A DNA stretch of 15,955 bases from an uncultured Collinsella sp. (lineage in GTDB: Bacteria > Actinomycetota > Coriobacteriia > Coriobacteriales > Coriobacteriaceae), in NCBI GenBank assembly GCA_900545555.1, contig UQZI01000047.1, forward strand, positions 1 to 15,955, written 5' to 3'. Positions 7,804 through 15,740 of this stretch are shown here, piece after piece. Under the pieces are notes generated by a model. That model was not told the DNA's origin. It did not search any database and saw nothing but the letters and a program-made list of their open reading frames with translations. The position numbers were made by a program, and so were the translations under genes. Positions within the stretch are counted from its first letter, which is position 1. Every line of letters starts with the position of its first letter.

Positions 7804-8253
7804 TTGGAAGATACCGATTTCTATGAGCTTGGGCGTCAGCTCTTAACTGAGTTTGGCAGCATGCATCAGCGCATTTCGCGCTTTGCGGACAAAGCTCTCG
7901 GCGGCGAGATGGCTGTCATGCGCGCCCTCATACTCGCTGGTGGTTCGCTCACGCCGAGCGAACTCGCTGATCGCGCTTGGGTCTCGAGCGCCCGCATCGC
8001 CAACATCCTGCGCGCCCTAGAGGCCAAGGGCTGGGTCGAGCGCGAACACTCAAAGACCGACCGTCGTCGCGTACACGTCACGGTGACCGACAAGGGATTC
8101 CATGATCTCGAAATCAAGCGTCGGGAATTCGAGGACCGCACCGCGGCCTTCCTCGAGCAGCTCGGCGAAACAGATACCCAAGAGATGGTGCGCCTTCTAA
8201 GGCGTTTCAACGAAATTATCGACCGCAATCAAGAAAGGAGAGATGCCGAGTGA
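7804..8253 (+). CDS. MarR-family transcriptional regulator
   Basis: A 149-residue winged-helix repressor. The wHTH spans about residues 35-97: LTPSELADRAWVSSARIANILRAL as the HTH, then KGWVERE and the wing DRRRVHVTVTDKG with the DxR signature typical of MarR. Flanking helices form the dimer interface. The start is TTG at 7804, 6 nt after an AGGGG Shine-Dalgarno. An in-frame TAG at 7792 excludes anything longer, and the next ATG (7861) would remove the first helix. It ends 4 nt inside the ABC transporter start (GTGA, 8250-8253), so the three genes are almost certainly one operon and MarR probably controls the exporter and itself, as in LmrR/LmrCD-type loci. The inducing compound is unknown. 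Confidence 0.92.
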   Translation: MEDTDFYELGRQLLTEFGSMHQRISRFADKALGGEMAVMRALILAGGSLTPSELADRAWVSSARIANILRALEAKGWVEREHSKTDRRRVHVTVTDKGFHDLEIKRREFEDRTAAFLEQLGETDTQEMVRLLRRFNEIIDRNQERRDAE

Positions 8254-10616
8254 GGATTCTCAAGCTCTTTAAAAAGCATGTCCCAGCACTGTTCGCAGCT
8301 ATCGTACTTATCGTAATCAGCTGTAACGCCGATCTGGCACTGCCTACCTATATGAGCGACATCGTCGACGTGGGCGTGCAGCAAGGCGGCATCGCCTCGC
8401 CCGTGCCCGACACCATTCGTGCCGAATCGCTCGACGACCTCGAACTCTTTATGAGCGCCAAGGACGCCAAAGCTGTGGAGGCCGTGTTTAGCAAGGCGGA
8501 CAATAACGGCATTCGAGCGTACAAGGGCACCGAGGAGGAGCGCGCCGACGGCGGCAAGATTGCCGATATCATGAGCCTGCCCGAGACCGTCGTCCTTTCG
8601 CTCAACCAAGGCATCGACGCCAGCTCCATGGGCGACATGATGGGCGCGTCCAGCGAGAAAGACAACAGCGGCGCCCAAGCCATGCCCACGCCCGAGCAAA
8701 TGGCAGCGATGACGCCCGAGCAGCTCGCCGAGATGCAGCAGAAGGCCGCAGCGGCGCAGAATATGCAAAAGCAGATTGATGCCGACGGCGGTAAGATCAC
8801 CATGAAGAGCCTGCGCCTGGGTGTCGAGGGCGGTCTGGTAGACCAAAGCAAGCTCGTCGAGGGCGCCAACCAAATGGCGGACAAAATGGGCTCCATGTCG
8901 GGCTCCATCGTCACTCAGCGCGCCGTGAGCTATGTACAGGACGAGTACAAGGCGCAGGGCATCGACCCCGCTGACGTGCAGAACGCCTACCTGAGCCGCA
9001 TGGCGACCACGATGTTTGGTCTGTGCCTCGTGTCGCTCGTCGCCACAATCCTGACCGGTGCCGTGGCCTCGCGCACCGCCTGTTCCATCGCCCGCGACCT
9101 GCGCCGCGAGACCTTCAACAAGGTTATGCACTTCTCGCCGGCCGAGGTGGGCAAGTTTAGCCAGGCCTCGCTCATCACCCGCTGCACCAACGACATTCAG
9201 CAGATCCAGATGGCCGCAACCCTGTTCATCCGCATGTGCCTGATGGCCCCCGTCATGGGCATCGTCGCTGTCATGCGCGTCCTGGCCAACCACACCGGCC
9301 TGGAGTGGACCATCGCCGTGGCCATCATCGCGGTCTCGGCCGTCGTCGGCGTGCTTATGGGCCTCACCATGCCCAAGTTCAAAAAGATGCAGAGCTTTGT
9401 GGACCGTGTGAACCTTACCGCCCGCGAGCTGCTCGACGGCCTTATGCCTATCCGTTCGTTCAACCGCGAGGAGCATGAGCTCGAGCGCTTTGACAAGGCT
9501 TCGCTCGACCTTATGACCACGCAGCTCTACACCAACCGAGCCATGAGCTTTATGATGCCGCTCATGATGCTCGTTATGAACTGCATCACCGTGCTTATCG
9601 TCTGGTTTGGCGCGCAGGGCGTGTCTGACGGCGTGATGCAGGTCGGCAACATGATGGCGTTTATCTCCTACACTATGCAGATCGTCATGGCGTTTATGAT
9701 CCTCACCATGGTGTCGGTCATCCTGCCCCGCGCCGAAGTCGCAGCCGAGCGCGTGGAAGAGGTCATCACCTGTCCCACGAGCATCAACGACCCCGTCTCG
9801 CCCAAACTGCCCGCGGCCAACGCGCCGCGCGGTGAGCTCGCCTTCCACGACGTGAGCTTCCAGTATCCCGATGCCCGCGCCGATGTCATCAGCGGTGTGA
9901 ACTTCACCACGCACGCCGGCCAGATGCTCGGCATCATCGGCTCCACGGGTTCGGGCAAGTCCACGCTTGTGCAGCTCATCCCGCGCCTGTACGACGTCAC
10001 CGGCGGCAGCATTTCGCTCGACGGCATCGACGTGCGCGATATGACCCTTTCCGAGCTTCGCCGCCGCATTGGTTACATCCCGCAGCAGGGTCGCCTGTTC
10101 TCGGGCACCGTCGAGAGCAACCTCAAGTTTGCCGGCGACATGGTGGGCGATGACGACATGCACCAGGCCGCACGCATCGCCCAGGCCGAGGACTTTATCG
10201 CCGAGCGCGAGGGCGGCTACGACTCCCCCATCAGCCAGGGCGGCTCCAACGTCTCGGGCGGCCAGCGTCAGCGTTTGGCCATCGCCCGCGCCCTGGCCAA
10301 AAAGCCCGAGGTCGTGGTGTTCGACGACTCGTTTAGCGCCCTCGACTACAAAACCGACGCGCGCCTGCGCGAGGAGCTGGCCAAAAACGTCACTGACGCC
10401 GCACTCGTGGTCGTGGCCCAGCGCATCGCGACCATCATGCACGCCGACCAGATCATCGTGCTCGACGACGGCCACGTGGTGGGCACCGGCGCGCACGAGG
10501 AGCTGCTACGCAGCTGCCCGGCGTACTTGGAGATCGCACAGTCGCAGCTTTCCGCCGAGGAGTTGGGGCTTACCCAAGAAGAAATTGCAGCCGTCATGGA
10601 AGGAGGCGAGCGCTAA
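8250..10616 (+). CDS. Heterodimeric ABC exporter, subunit with degenerate ATP site and large extracellular insertion
   Basis: A 788-residue fused membrane/ATPase half-transporter. TM1 is near residues 10-30 and TM2 near 253-272. Between them lies about 200 extra residues, Met/Gln/Ala-rich with predicted helices (for example 146-176), placed outside the membrane by topology; usual members are near 580-600 residues. In the NBD, Walker A is GSTGSGKST (564-572), the signature VSGGQ (668-672) is intact, but Walker B is VVVFDD (catalytic Glu replaced by Asp693) and the H-loop His is Gln724. This is the non-catalytic-site half, as TM287, BmrC or LmrC. The partner is the next gene. GTG start at 8250 with AAAGGAG 9 nt upstream; translationally coupled to marR. 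The substrate is probably a drug or toxic compound, by analogy only. Confidence 0.93.
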   Translation: MRILKLFKKHVPALFAAIVLIVISCNADLALPTYMSDIVDVGVQQGGIASPVPDTIRAESLDDLELFMSAKDAKAVEAVFSKADNNGIRAYKGTEEERADGGKIADIMSLPETVVLSLNQGIDASSMGDMMGASSEKDNSGAQAMPTPEQMAAMTPEQLAEMQQKAAAAQNMQKQIDADGGKITMKSLRLGVEGGLVDQSKLVEGANQMADKMGSMSGSIVTQRAVSYVQDEYKAQGIDPADVQNAYLSRMATTMFGLCLVSLVATILTGAVASRTACSIARDLRRETFNKVMHFSPAEVGKFSQASLITRCTNDIQQIQMAATLFIRMCLMAPVMGIVAVMRVLANHTGLEWTIAVAIIAVSAVVGVLMGLTMPKFKKMQSFVDRVNLTARELLDGLMPIRSFNREEHELERFDKASLDLMTTQLYTNRAMSFMMPLMMLVMNCITVLIVWFGAQGVSDGVMQVGNMMAFISYTMQIVMAFMILTMVSVILPRAEVAAERVEEVITCPTSINDPVSPKLPAANAPRGELAFHDVSFQYPDARADVISGVNFTTHAGQMLGIIGSTGSGKSTLVQLIPRLYDVTGGSISLDGIDVRDMTLSELRRRIGYIPQQGRLFSGTVESNLKFAGDMVGDDDMHQAARIAQAEDFIAEREGGYDSPISQGGSNVSGGQRQRLAIARALAKKPEVVVFDDSFSALDYKTDARLREELAKNVTDAALVVVAQRIATIMHADQIIVLDDGHVVGTGAHEELLRSCPAYLEIAQSQLSAEELGLTQEEIAAVMEGGER

Positions 10617-12472
10617 TGGCAGACGAGACCAAGACTCAGATTCCCAAGCCCACCCGCCAGCGTGGTCCCATGGGCCGCATGGGTGGCATGCGCCGTGGCG
10701 AAAAGGCCAAGGACTTTAAGGGCACCATGAGGCAGCTGCTCGGCTATATCGGCCAGCACAAGATTGCCGTGTTTGCCGCCGTCGCCTTTGCCGTGTGCTC
10801 GGTCATCTTTAACATTGTGGGGCCCAAGGTGCTCGGCCAGGTTACGACTAAGCTGTTCGAGGGCTTGGTTGCCAAGGTCAACGGCACCGGCGATGTCGAC
10901 TTTGCCTGGATCGCCAAGACGCTCGGCTTTTTGCTCTGTCTGTATCTGGCGAGCTCTGCCTGCAGCTTGATCCAAGGCTGGCTCATGACCGGCGTCACGC
11001 AAAAGATTTGTTATCGCATGCGCAAGGAGATCGCCGCCAAGATCGCCGTCGTTCCGATGAGTTACTTCAACGGCCACAGCAAGGGCGACGTACTCAGTCG
11101 CATCACCAACGACGTCGATACGCTCGGCCAGTCGCTCAACCAGAGCGTGACGCAGCTCATCACGTCTGTCACGCAGATTATCGGCGTGCTCGTCATGATG
11201 CTGTCGATCAGTCTGCCGCTCACCGGCGTCACCGTGCTCACGCTGCCGGCTGCCGCGATTATCCTTGCCGTGATGATTCACTTCTCGCAGCCGTACTTCC
11301 GAGAGCAGCAGCAGGTTCTGGGCACCGTCAACGGCATTATCGAGGAGGACTTTGCCGGCCAGAACGTCATTCAGGTGTTCGACCGCGCCGAGGCCTCGAT
11401 CGAGGAGTTCGACCGTCAAAACGACCGTCTCTTTATTAGTGGCTGGCGCTCGCAGTTCCTATCGGGCCTGATGATGCCGCTTATGAGCCTGGTGGGCAAC
11501 ATGGGCTACGTGGGCGTCGTCGTGGTGGGTGCGCAGCTCGCGCTGACCGGCAACGCCACGCCCGGCGACATCCAGAGCTTTATCCAGTACGTGCGCAACT
11601 TTACGCAGCCGGTGCAGCAGCTGGGCAACGTGAGCAACACGATGCAGTCGATGGCCGCCGCCACCGAGCGCGTCTTTGAGTTCCTCGCCGCGCCCGAGGA
11701 GGAGCAGAAGGCCGACGCCCAGATTCCCGAGAAGCGCCCCGGCCACGTTGAGTTCGACCACGTCAAGTTTGGCTACACGCCCGACAAGACCATCATCCAC
11801 GACTTTAGCTGCGAGGCACAGCCCGGTCAGACCATCGCCATCGTCGGCCCCACCGGCGCCGGCAAGACCACGCTCATTAAGCTGCTGCAGCGTTTCTACG
11901 ACGTGGACGGCGGTTCGCTGCGCGTCGAGGGCGTCGACGTGCGCGACTGGGACCGCGCGGCACTGCGCGGCGAGTTTGCCATGGTGCTGCAGGATACCTG
12001 GCTGTTTAACGGCACCATCCGCGAGAACATCCGCTACGGACGTCCCGATGCGACTGACGCCGAGGTCGAGGCCGCCGCGCGCGCCGCACGCTGCGACCAC
12101 TTTATCCATACGCTCGCCGGCGGCTACGACTTTATGATCAATGAGGAGGGCACCAACCTCTCACAGGGCCAGCGCCAACTCGTGACCATCGCCCGCGCCA
12201 TTTTGGCCGACCGTCCGGCGCTGATTTTGGACGAAGCGACCTCCAACGTCGATACCCGCACCGAGGAGCTTATTCAGCGCGCCATGGATGCGCTGATGCA
12301 GGGCCGCACGAGCTTTGTCATCGCGCACCGCCTGTCCACAATCCGCAACGCCGACGTAATCTTGGTGATCCGCGACGGCGACATCGTCGAGAAGGGCACG
12401 CACGACGAGCTGCTCGCCCAAGGCGGCTTCTACGCCGACCTGTACAACTCGCAGTTCGACGAGGCGGCGTAG
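10616..12472 (+). CDS. Heterodimeric ABC exporter, subunit with the catalytic ATP site
   Basis: A 618-residue half-transporter. A basic, Gly/Met-rich N-terminal tail (1-35) precedes six membrane segments (about 45-330) and the NBD. Walker A is GPTGAGKTT (411-419), Walker B LILDE with Glu540 and the H-loop His571 are intact, but the signature is LSQGQ (515-519) instead of LSGGQ. Paired with the previous subunit this gives one competent site (this Walker A/B/H plus the partner's VSGGQ) and one degenerate site (the partner's Asp/Gln plus this LSQGQ). That is the arrangement of TM287/288- and BmrCD-type multidrug exporters. The ATG overlaps the preceding TAA (TAATG) after AAGGAGG, so the subunits are co-translated. 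A strong terminator follows 30 nt after the stop. Confidence 0.94.
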   Translation: MADETKTQIPKPTRQRGPMGRMGGMRRGEKAKDFKGTMRQLLGYIGQHKIAVFAAVAFAVCSVIFNIVGPKVLGQVTTKLFEGLVAKVNGTGDVDFAWIAKTLGFLLCLYLASSACSLIQGWLMTGVTQKICYRMRKEIAAKIAVVPMSYFNGHSKGDVLSRITNDVDTLGQSLNQSVTQLITSVTQIIGVLVMMLSISLPLTGVTVLTLPAAAIILAVMIHFSQPYFREQQQVLGTVNGIIEEDFAGQNVIQVFDRAEASIEEFDRQNDRLFISGWRSQFLSGLMMPLMSLVGNMGYVGVVVVGAQLALTGNATPGDIQSFIQYVRNFTQPVQQLGNVSNTMQSMAAATERVFEFLAAPEEEQKADAQIPEKRPGHVEFDHVKFGYTPDKTIIHDFSCEAQPGQTIAIVGPTGAGKTTLIKLLQRFYDVDGGSLRVEGVDVRDWDRAALRGEFAMVLQDTWLFNGTIRENIRYGRPDATDAEVEAAARAARCDHFIHTLAGGYDFMINEEGTNLSQGQRQLVTIARAILADRPALILDEATSNVDTRTEELIQRAMDALMQGRTSFVIAHRLSTIRNADVILVIRDGDIVEKGTHDELLAQGGFYADLYNSQFDEAA

Positions 12473-12500
12473 CAACCGGCGGCAAACAACCGCAATACCC

Positions 12501-12539
12501 AAAAACGGGGGCGCAGAATGAACTGTGCCCCCGTTTTTT
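12501..12539 (+). terminator. Strong intrinsic terminator of the marR-ABC operon
   Basis: AAAAACGGGGGC (12501-12512) pairs with GCCCCCGTTTTT (12527-12538), with CAG/CTG closing a small loop and a T6 run at the end. The A-run before the stem would also let it work on the minus strand. Confidence 0.93.
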
Positions 12540-12595
12540 GTTCTGCGGCCCTCGAACCGCCTCCCCCGGGACCTGATTAACGGCCTCCCTCAAGG

Positions 12596-12834
12596 CCCCG
12601 TGGACAAAAAAATGGCAAATATGAGTACTGTCACCTTTTTAGTAACAGCCAAAACTGCCCCAAACGACCTCTTTGCGGCCTAGATATGCCTTCAAATTGA
12701 TCAAAATGCCCGGTAGCATGCTTCTGTGTGCCAACGTTAATGAACATATTTACTGTTGTGTCTATTATCTTGTAAGATCGATATGATACTACGCTAGCAA
12801 CAGTACTCATATTTGCCATTTTTTGTCCACAGGG
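12596..12834. mobile_element. MITE-like element with about 35-bp terminal inverted repeats
   Basis: The left end (12596-12631) and right end (12800-12834) are inverted copies. Both read CCC-n-GTGGAC, a run of A (7 left, 6 right), TGGCAAATATGAGTACTGT; they differ only by one base and one A. The 168-bp interior is clearly AT-richer than the flanking genes. On the minus strand an ATG within the right repeat opens a 62-codon frame (MANMSTVASV...FWLLLKR) closing with a TGA at the inner edge of the left repeat (12633-12631). I do not recognise that peptide and see no Shine-Dalgarno. No clear target-site duplication is visible. With no transposase it would be a non-autonomous element; a structured RNA or attachment region is the alternative. 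Confidence 0.6.
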
Positions 12835-12998
12835 TATGCCGCAGAAGATCCAACTTGCTCCAGCGTGCCGTACGTTGGCCCTCCCCTTCCGGCGAGCGCC
12901 GACATTTCCCCAGATAAAACCGACCAAAATAAACCTGTCCCTTTTCGGCAGGTTTCGGGGTGACAAGGCTTGCACTTTAGCGTGCGACAGCGGATAAT
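12835..12998 (+). promoter_or_regulatory. DAHP synthase promoter region
   Basis: The promoter is TTGCAC (12970-12975), 17 nt, then GATAAT (12993-12998), giving a leader of about 50 nt to the gene at 13055. Upstream, AAACCTG (12931-12937) pairs with CAGGTTT (12949-12955); in the plus direction it lacks a U-tract, and as it lies before the promoter it is not an attenuator of this gene. I found no Trp/Tyr/Phe-rich leader peptide or T-box. The rest of 12835-12930 shows nothing recognisable. Confidence 0.6.
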
Positions 12999-13054
12999 GC
13001 CGAGCATTCGAGAATTCGCCAATTGTTGCCGTTAATTGATAAAGGAGGCCCCAT

Positions 13055-14086
13055 ATGGCCATGGAATTCAAGCGCAGGTTGCCGATCCCCATGGAGATCC
13101 GCGAGGAAATGCCGCTTTCCGCCGAGCTTACCGCCAAAAAGCAGGCATTCGACGCCGAGGTCGCCAAGGTCTTTACCGGCGAGGACGCACGCAAAGCGCT
13201 CATCATCGGCCCGTGCTCTGCCGACCGCGAGGACTCGGTGCTTGAGTACATGAACCGACTGGCCAAGGTCGCCGAAGAGGTCAAGGACAAACTCATCATC
13301 ATTCCGCGCGTCTACACCAACAAGCCGCGCACCAAGGGCACTGGCTACAAAGGCCTGCTGCACAACCCCGACCCCGAGGCGCCCGATGACCTGCTCGAAG
13401 GCGTCAAGGCCATCCGCCACATGCACCTGCGCGTCATCGAGGAGACCGGTTTCTTTACCGCCGACGAGATGCTCTACCCGTCCAACTACCAGTACCTCGT
13501 CGACCTGCTGAGCTACGTTGCCGTGGGCGCGCGCTCGGTCGAGAATCAGGAGCATCGCCTGGTGTCGAGCGGCATTTCGGTGCCCGTCGGCATGAAAAAC
13601 CCCACCGCCGGTTCCACCACCGTCATGCTTAACTCCATCTACGCCGCCCAGGCACATCAAAGCTTCATCTTCCGCAACTGGGAGGTTGAGTGCGACGGCA
13701 ACCCGCTCGCACACGCCGTCATGCGTGGCTACATCGGTCTCGACGGTCGCACCTACCCCAATTACCACTACGAACACCTGGAACGCCTGGCCGAGCGCTA
13801 TACCGAACATGCCGGCTACGCCAACCCGGCGGCGGTCATCGACTGCAACCACGACAACTCAGGTAAGCGCCCGCTGGAGCAGTACCGCATCTGCAAGGAG
13901 GTGCTCGACAGCTGCCGCCGCAACGAGTCCATCTCCAAGCTGGTCAAGGGCTTTATGATCGAGTCCTACCTGGAGGATGGCAACCAGCCGGTCGATGGCG
14001 GTGTCTTTGGTAAGTCGATCACCGACCCGTGCCTGGGCTGGGAAAAGACCGACTACCTCATCCACGAGATCGCAGAGCGGGTTTAG
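13055..14086 (+). CDS. aroF: 3-deoxy-7-phosphoheptulonate (DAHP) synthase, class I
   Basis: A 343-residue class I (AroFGH-type) DAHP synthase, the first step of the shikimate pathway, condensing phosphoenolpyruvate with erythrose 4-phosphate in the cytosol. The four metal ligands are all present: Cys54 in IIGPCSAD, His266 in DCNHDNS, Glu303 in IESYLEDGNQ and Asp324 in SITDPCLGW. PEP/E4P-binding stretches PRTKGTGYKGL (91-101), GARSVENQEHR (158-168) and GMKNPTAGS (179-187) also match. The N-terminal extension that carries allosteric regulation in E. coli isozymes is present, but I cannot tell whether Tyr, Phe or Trp inhibits it, so the symbol is generic. ATG 13055 follows a perfect AAAGGAGG. 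It appears to be a single-gene transcript. Confidence 0.95.
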   Translation: MAMEFKRRLPIPMEIREEMPLSAELTAKKQAFDAEVAKVFTGEDARKALIIGPCSADREDSVLEYMNRLAKVAEEVKDKLIIIPRVYTNKPRTKGTGYKGLLHNPDPEAPDDLLEGVKAIRHMHLRVIEETGFFTADEMLYPSNYQYLVDLLSYVAVGARSVENQEHRLVSSGISVPVGMKNPTAGSTTVMLNSIYAAQAHQSFIFRNWEVECDGNPLAHAVMRGYIGLDGRTYPNYHYEHLERLAERYTEHAGYANPAAVIDCNHDNSGKRPLEQYRICKEVLDSCRRNESISKLVKGFMIESYLEDGNQPVDGGVFGKSITDPCLGWEKTDYLIHEIAERV

Positions 14087-14112
14087 TTACGTGGGTTTAC
14101 CAACCCGCGTAA
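14087..14112 (+). other. Stem-loop directly after the DAHP synthase stop
   Basis: Starting at the base after TAG, TTACG-T-GGGTT pairs with AACCC-G-CGTAA around a TACC loop, 11 pairs including one G-T. No U-tract follows, so it may protect the 3' end or act with the terminator downstream. Confidence 0.55.
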
Positions 14113-14126
14113 CGGCTCGACGCTGC

Positions 14127-14225
14127 AAACCCGCCAGAGCGGCAATCTGCCTTTCAACTTCGGCGGCATGACCAGAAGGTCAATGCCGCCTTGTTTTAAG
14201 GCACCTTGCTCGCTCTGGCGGGTTT
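14127..14225 (+). terminator. Nested terminators after DAHP synthase
   Basis: The inner hairpin GGCGGCATGACC (14162-14173) / GGTCAATGCCGCC (14178-14190), with one bulged base and a 4-nt loop, is followed by TTGTTTT: a clear intrinsic terminator. It is enclosed by a perfect 15-bp inverted repeat AAACCCGCCAGAGCG (14127-14141) / CGCTCTGGCGGGTTT (14211-14225), itself ending in TTTT. The outer pair could be a second, back-up terminator. Confidence 0.8.
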
Positions 14226-14265
14226 TCGCTGTCGTTGCCAAAACAACGGCATCACCTTGGCTGCA

Positions 14266-14360
14266 CACTCATTGGGGGCGCTCATTGGGGACGTACTTAA
14301 ATGAGTAGTCGTTGGGGACGCTCTTGTTTGCCTAGTCGTTTAAGAACGTCCCCAATGACT
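14266..14360. repeat. Cluster of short palindromic repeats (REP-like), copies 2 and more
   Basis: CTCATTGGGG occurs twice in tandem (14269 and 14281). The second copy continues to ACTTAAATGAGT (to 14306) and is a 27-bp palindrome matching the repeat at 381-407 in inverse orientation. Next, AGTCGTTGGGGACG (14307-14320) forms an inverted repeat with CGTCCCCAATGACT (14347-14360), one mismatch. The remaining 110 nt before the GNAT gene show no clear promoter. Confidence 0.7.
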
Positions 14361-14469
14361 ATCTCTCCGCCCCCGTGGAATCGAGGGTCGTCTGCCGAAT
14401 GGTCGATACGGCAATCCTGCGTCCATGTCACACTCAGAGATGGCCTGACCCAACCTGGAAGGAGCCTCC

Positions 14470-15120
14470 ATGAGCCTTGACAACGTAACTCTGCGCGCCG
14501 CCACGCTCGATGACTTGACCGGCATCGCCACCATTTACAACCAGCTGTGGTGCAACACACTACGCAACCGCGGCGACGTCGAACCCGCCGATTTCTGCGC
14601 GCGCTTTAACATCGCTATGCAGCTGCAGCGCTCCCCCATCGCACTCGTCGCCGAGGCCGAGGGCCGCACGATCGCCGCCTGCTGTATCGGCATCTTCGAG
14701 GACGGCAAGCCGCGCACCAATCCCACGTGGGAGCCCTGCTACGACGAGATGCTCGCCCAGGCAACCGAGATGGCAAAGACCGCCGATGCCAAGCTCGAGG
14801 GCTCGCTCTTTGGCGACAGTCGTGAAAAGGCCACGGCCGACCGCTTTGCCGCCACGGGCAACGAGTATGCCCAGGGCCAGCTCAACCTGATCATCATCGT
14901 GCCCGAGTGGCAGGGCAAGGGACTCGGCCGCACACTCATCGACCTTTCGCGCGCCGAGCTCGCCAAGGCAGGCTGCACCAAGTTCTTCCTGATGAGCGAC
15001 TGCAACTCCGATTGGCAGTTCTACGAGCACCTCAACATGAAGCGCATCCTGGAGGATCACAGCCAAGACACCGGCGACGGCTTTATCGTCTACATGTACG
15101 GAGGCGACACGCAGGATTAG
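14470..15120 (+). CDS. GNAT family N-acetyltransferase
   Basis: A 216-residue acetyl-CoA-dependent acetyltransferase of unknown substrate. The N-terminal TLRAATLDDLTGIATIYNQLW matches GNAT strand 1 and helix 1. The acetyl-CoA pyrophosphate loop is WQGKGLGRTLI (147-157), following strand LNLIIIVPE. The last part KFFLMSDCNSDWQFYEHLNMKRI (171-193) is the usual N-D/S-x-x-x-x-x-YE-x-x-GF region, with LNM in place of GF. Between strands there is an Ala/Glu-rich helical insertion (about 85-135), making it longer than the usual 150-180 residues. ATG 14470 has AAGGAG 6 nt upstream. It stands alone between the repeat cluster and an opposite-strand pseudogene, so context gives no clue to substrate. Confidence 0.9.
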   Translation: MSLDNVTLRAATLDDLTGIATIYNQLWCNTLRNRGDVEPADFCARFNIAMQLQRSPIALVAEAEGRTIAACCIGIFEDGKPRTNPTWEPCYDEMLAQATEMAKTADAKLEGSLFGDSREKATADRFAATGNEYAQGQLNLIIIVPEWQGKGLGRTLIDLSRAELAKAGCTKFFLMSDCNSDWQFYEHLNMKRILEDHSQDTGDGFIVYMYGGDTQD

Positions 15121-15155
15121 CCTGTGTGCCGCCTCACGGGCTTTCTCCAAGACAG

Positions 15156-15740
15156 TCAGCAATCAGCCAAGAGAGCTAACAGGGTGCGCTCTCCTCGACA
15201 GTAGGGACATTCATCCTGCGAAGCGTGATATAGATGACCGCGCGGACACTCAACCGTCTCAGACAGATACAGGGCGAGCAGGCGCGCCCATGTGCGCGCA
15301 TCAAGGCGCTCATGCGCTTTGCCAAAGAGCGACCGGCGGAAAGCCTCGCCCATAAGGTTGCCAAAATCATCGAGCTCAAGAGCGTACTTTGGGACAACAT
15401 ATCCAATCATCGTCCCCACAAAGGAGCTGCGCCCATTGCACACGCAGCTATTGAGCGGAAGAGCCGGAATATCGTCGTCTAGGTCAAAAATTCTAGGTCC
15501 AGCTCGCCAGAACTGTACGGATGAATTCCGCGATTGAGCATCTTGAAGATATGGACCGCGAGTCCAAAGTCGTCCGTCTGAGGTGTAAACACCGGGGCAT
15601 TCGTGGACGCCGCCAAGCTCTCGAAATCGCTGATGCCGGCTATCTCCATGAGCTAAAGCACTCGGAGGCAATATAGCCGGGAGCGGCGCATGCAGTCCTA
15701 TGTGTCACATCCGAAAGCGTAAAGCTATACGAGCGCCTTG
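15156..15740 (-). pseudogene. Frameshifted remnant of a protein kinase with C-terminal zinc motif (YegI-like)
   Basis: Pieces of one kinase C-lobe lie in three minus-strand frames, in the right order. Frame A (about 15735-15640) gives SFTLSDVTHRTACAAPGYIA, like an activation segment ending in the APE motif (here ASE), then a stop. Frame B (15649-15479) gives PQTDDFGLAVHIFKMLNRG and IHPYSSG, the conserved kinase helix F region, then a stop. Frame C (to 15156) gives LELDDFGNLMGEAFRRSL, a tryptophan helix (ARTWARLLALYL) and CPRGHLYHASQDECPYC, a two-cysteine-pair zinc motif as found at the C-terminus of YegI-type kinases. The N-lobe, Lys and HRD/DFG region are not seen. At least two frameshifts and a 5' truncation are needed, so it should be non-functional. 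Family assignment is by motif only. Confidence 0.6.

Noticed and set aside
7661..7846. 61-codon plus-strand frame upstream of marR
   Set aside because: It overlaps the palindromes and the marR start in another frame, lacks a Shine-Dalgarno and has no motif.
8229..10496. 755-codon open frame on the minus strand opposite the first ABC subunit
   Set aside because: Same cause: the His/Gly/Asp/Val-rich translation is the shadow of the ABC gene, whose Walker and signature motifs settle the coding strand.
12548..12570. T-loop-like GGTTCGAG on the minus strand, possible tRNA
   Set aside because: No matching T-stem, anticodon arm or acceptor stem could be built around it.
12997..13035. Possible 12-residue leader peptide before the DAHP synthase gene
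   Set aside because: Its ATG overlaps the -10 box, there is no Shine-Dalgarno, and the peptide has one Phe and no Trp or Tyr, so it does not look like an attenuation leader.
12631..13302. 223-codon minus-strand frame running from inside the DAHP synthase gene through the MITE-like element
   Set aside because: Most of it is antisense to the DAHP synthase gene and its promoter. Only the last 62 codons inside the element are of possible interest and are mentioned there.
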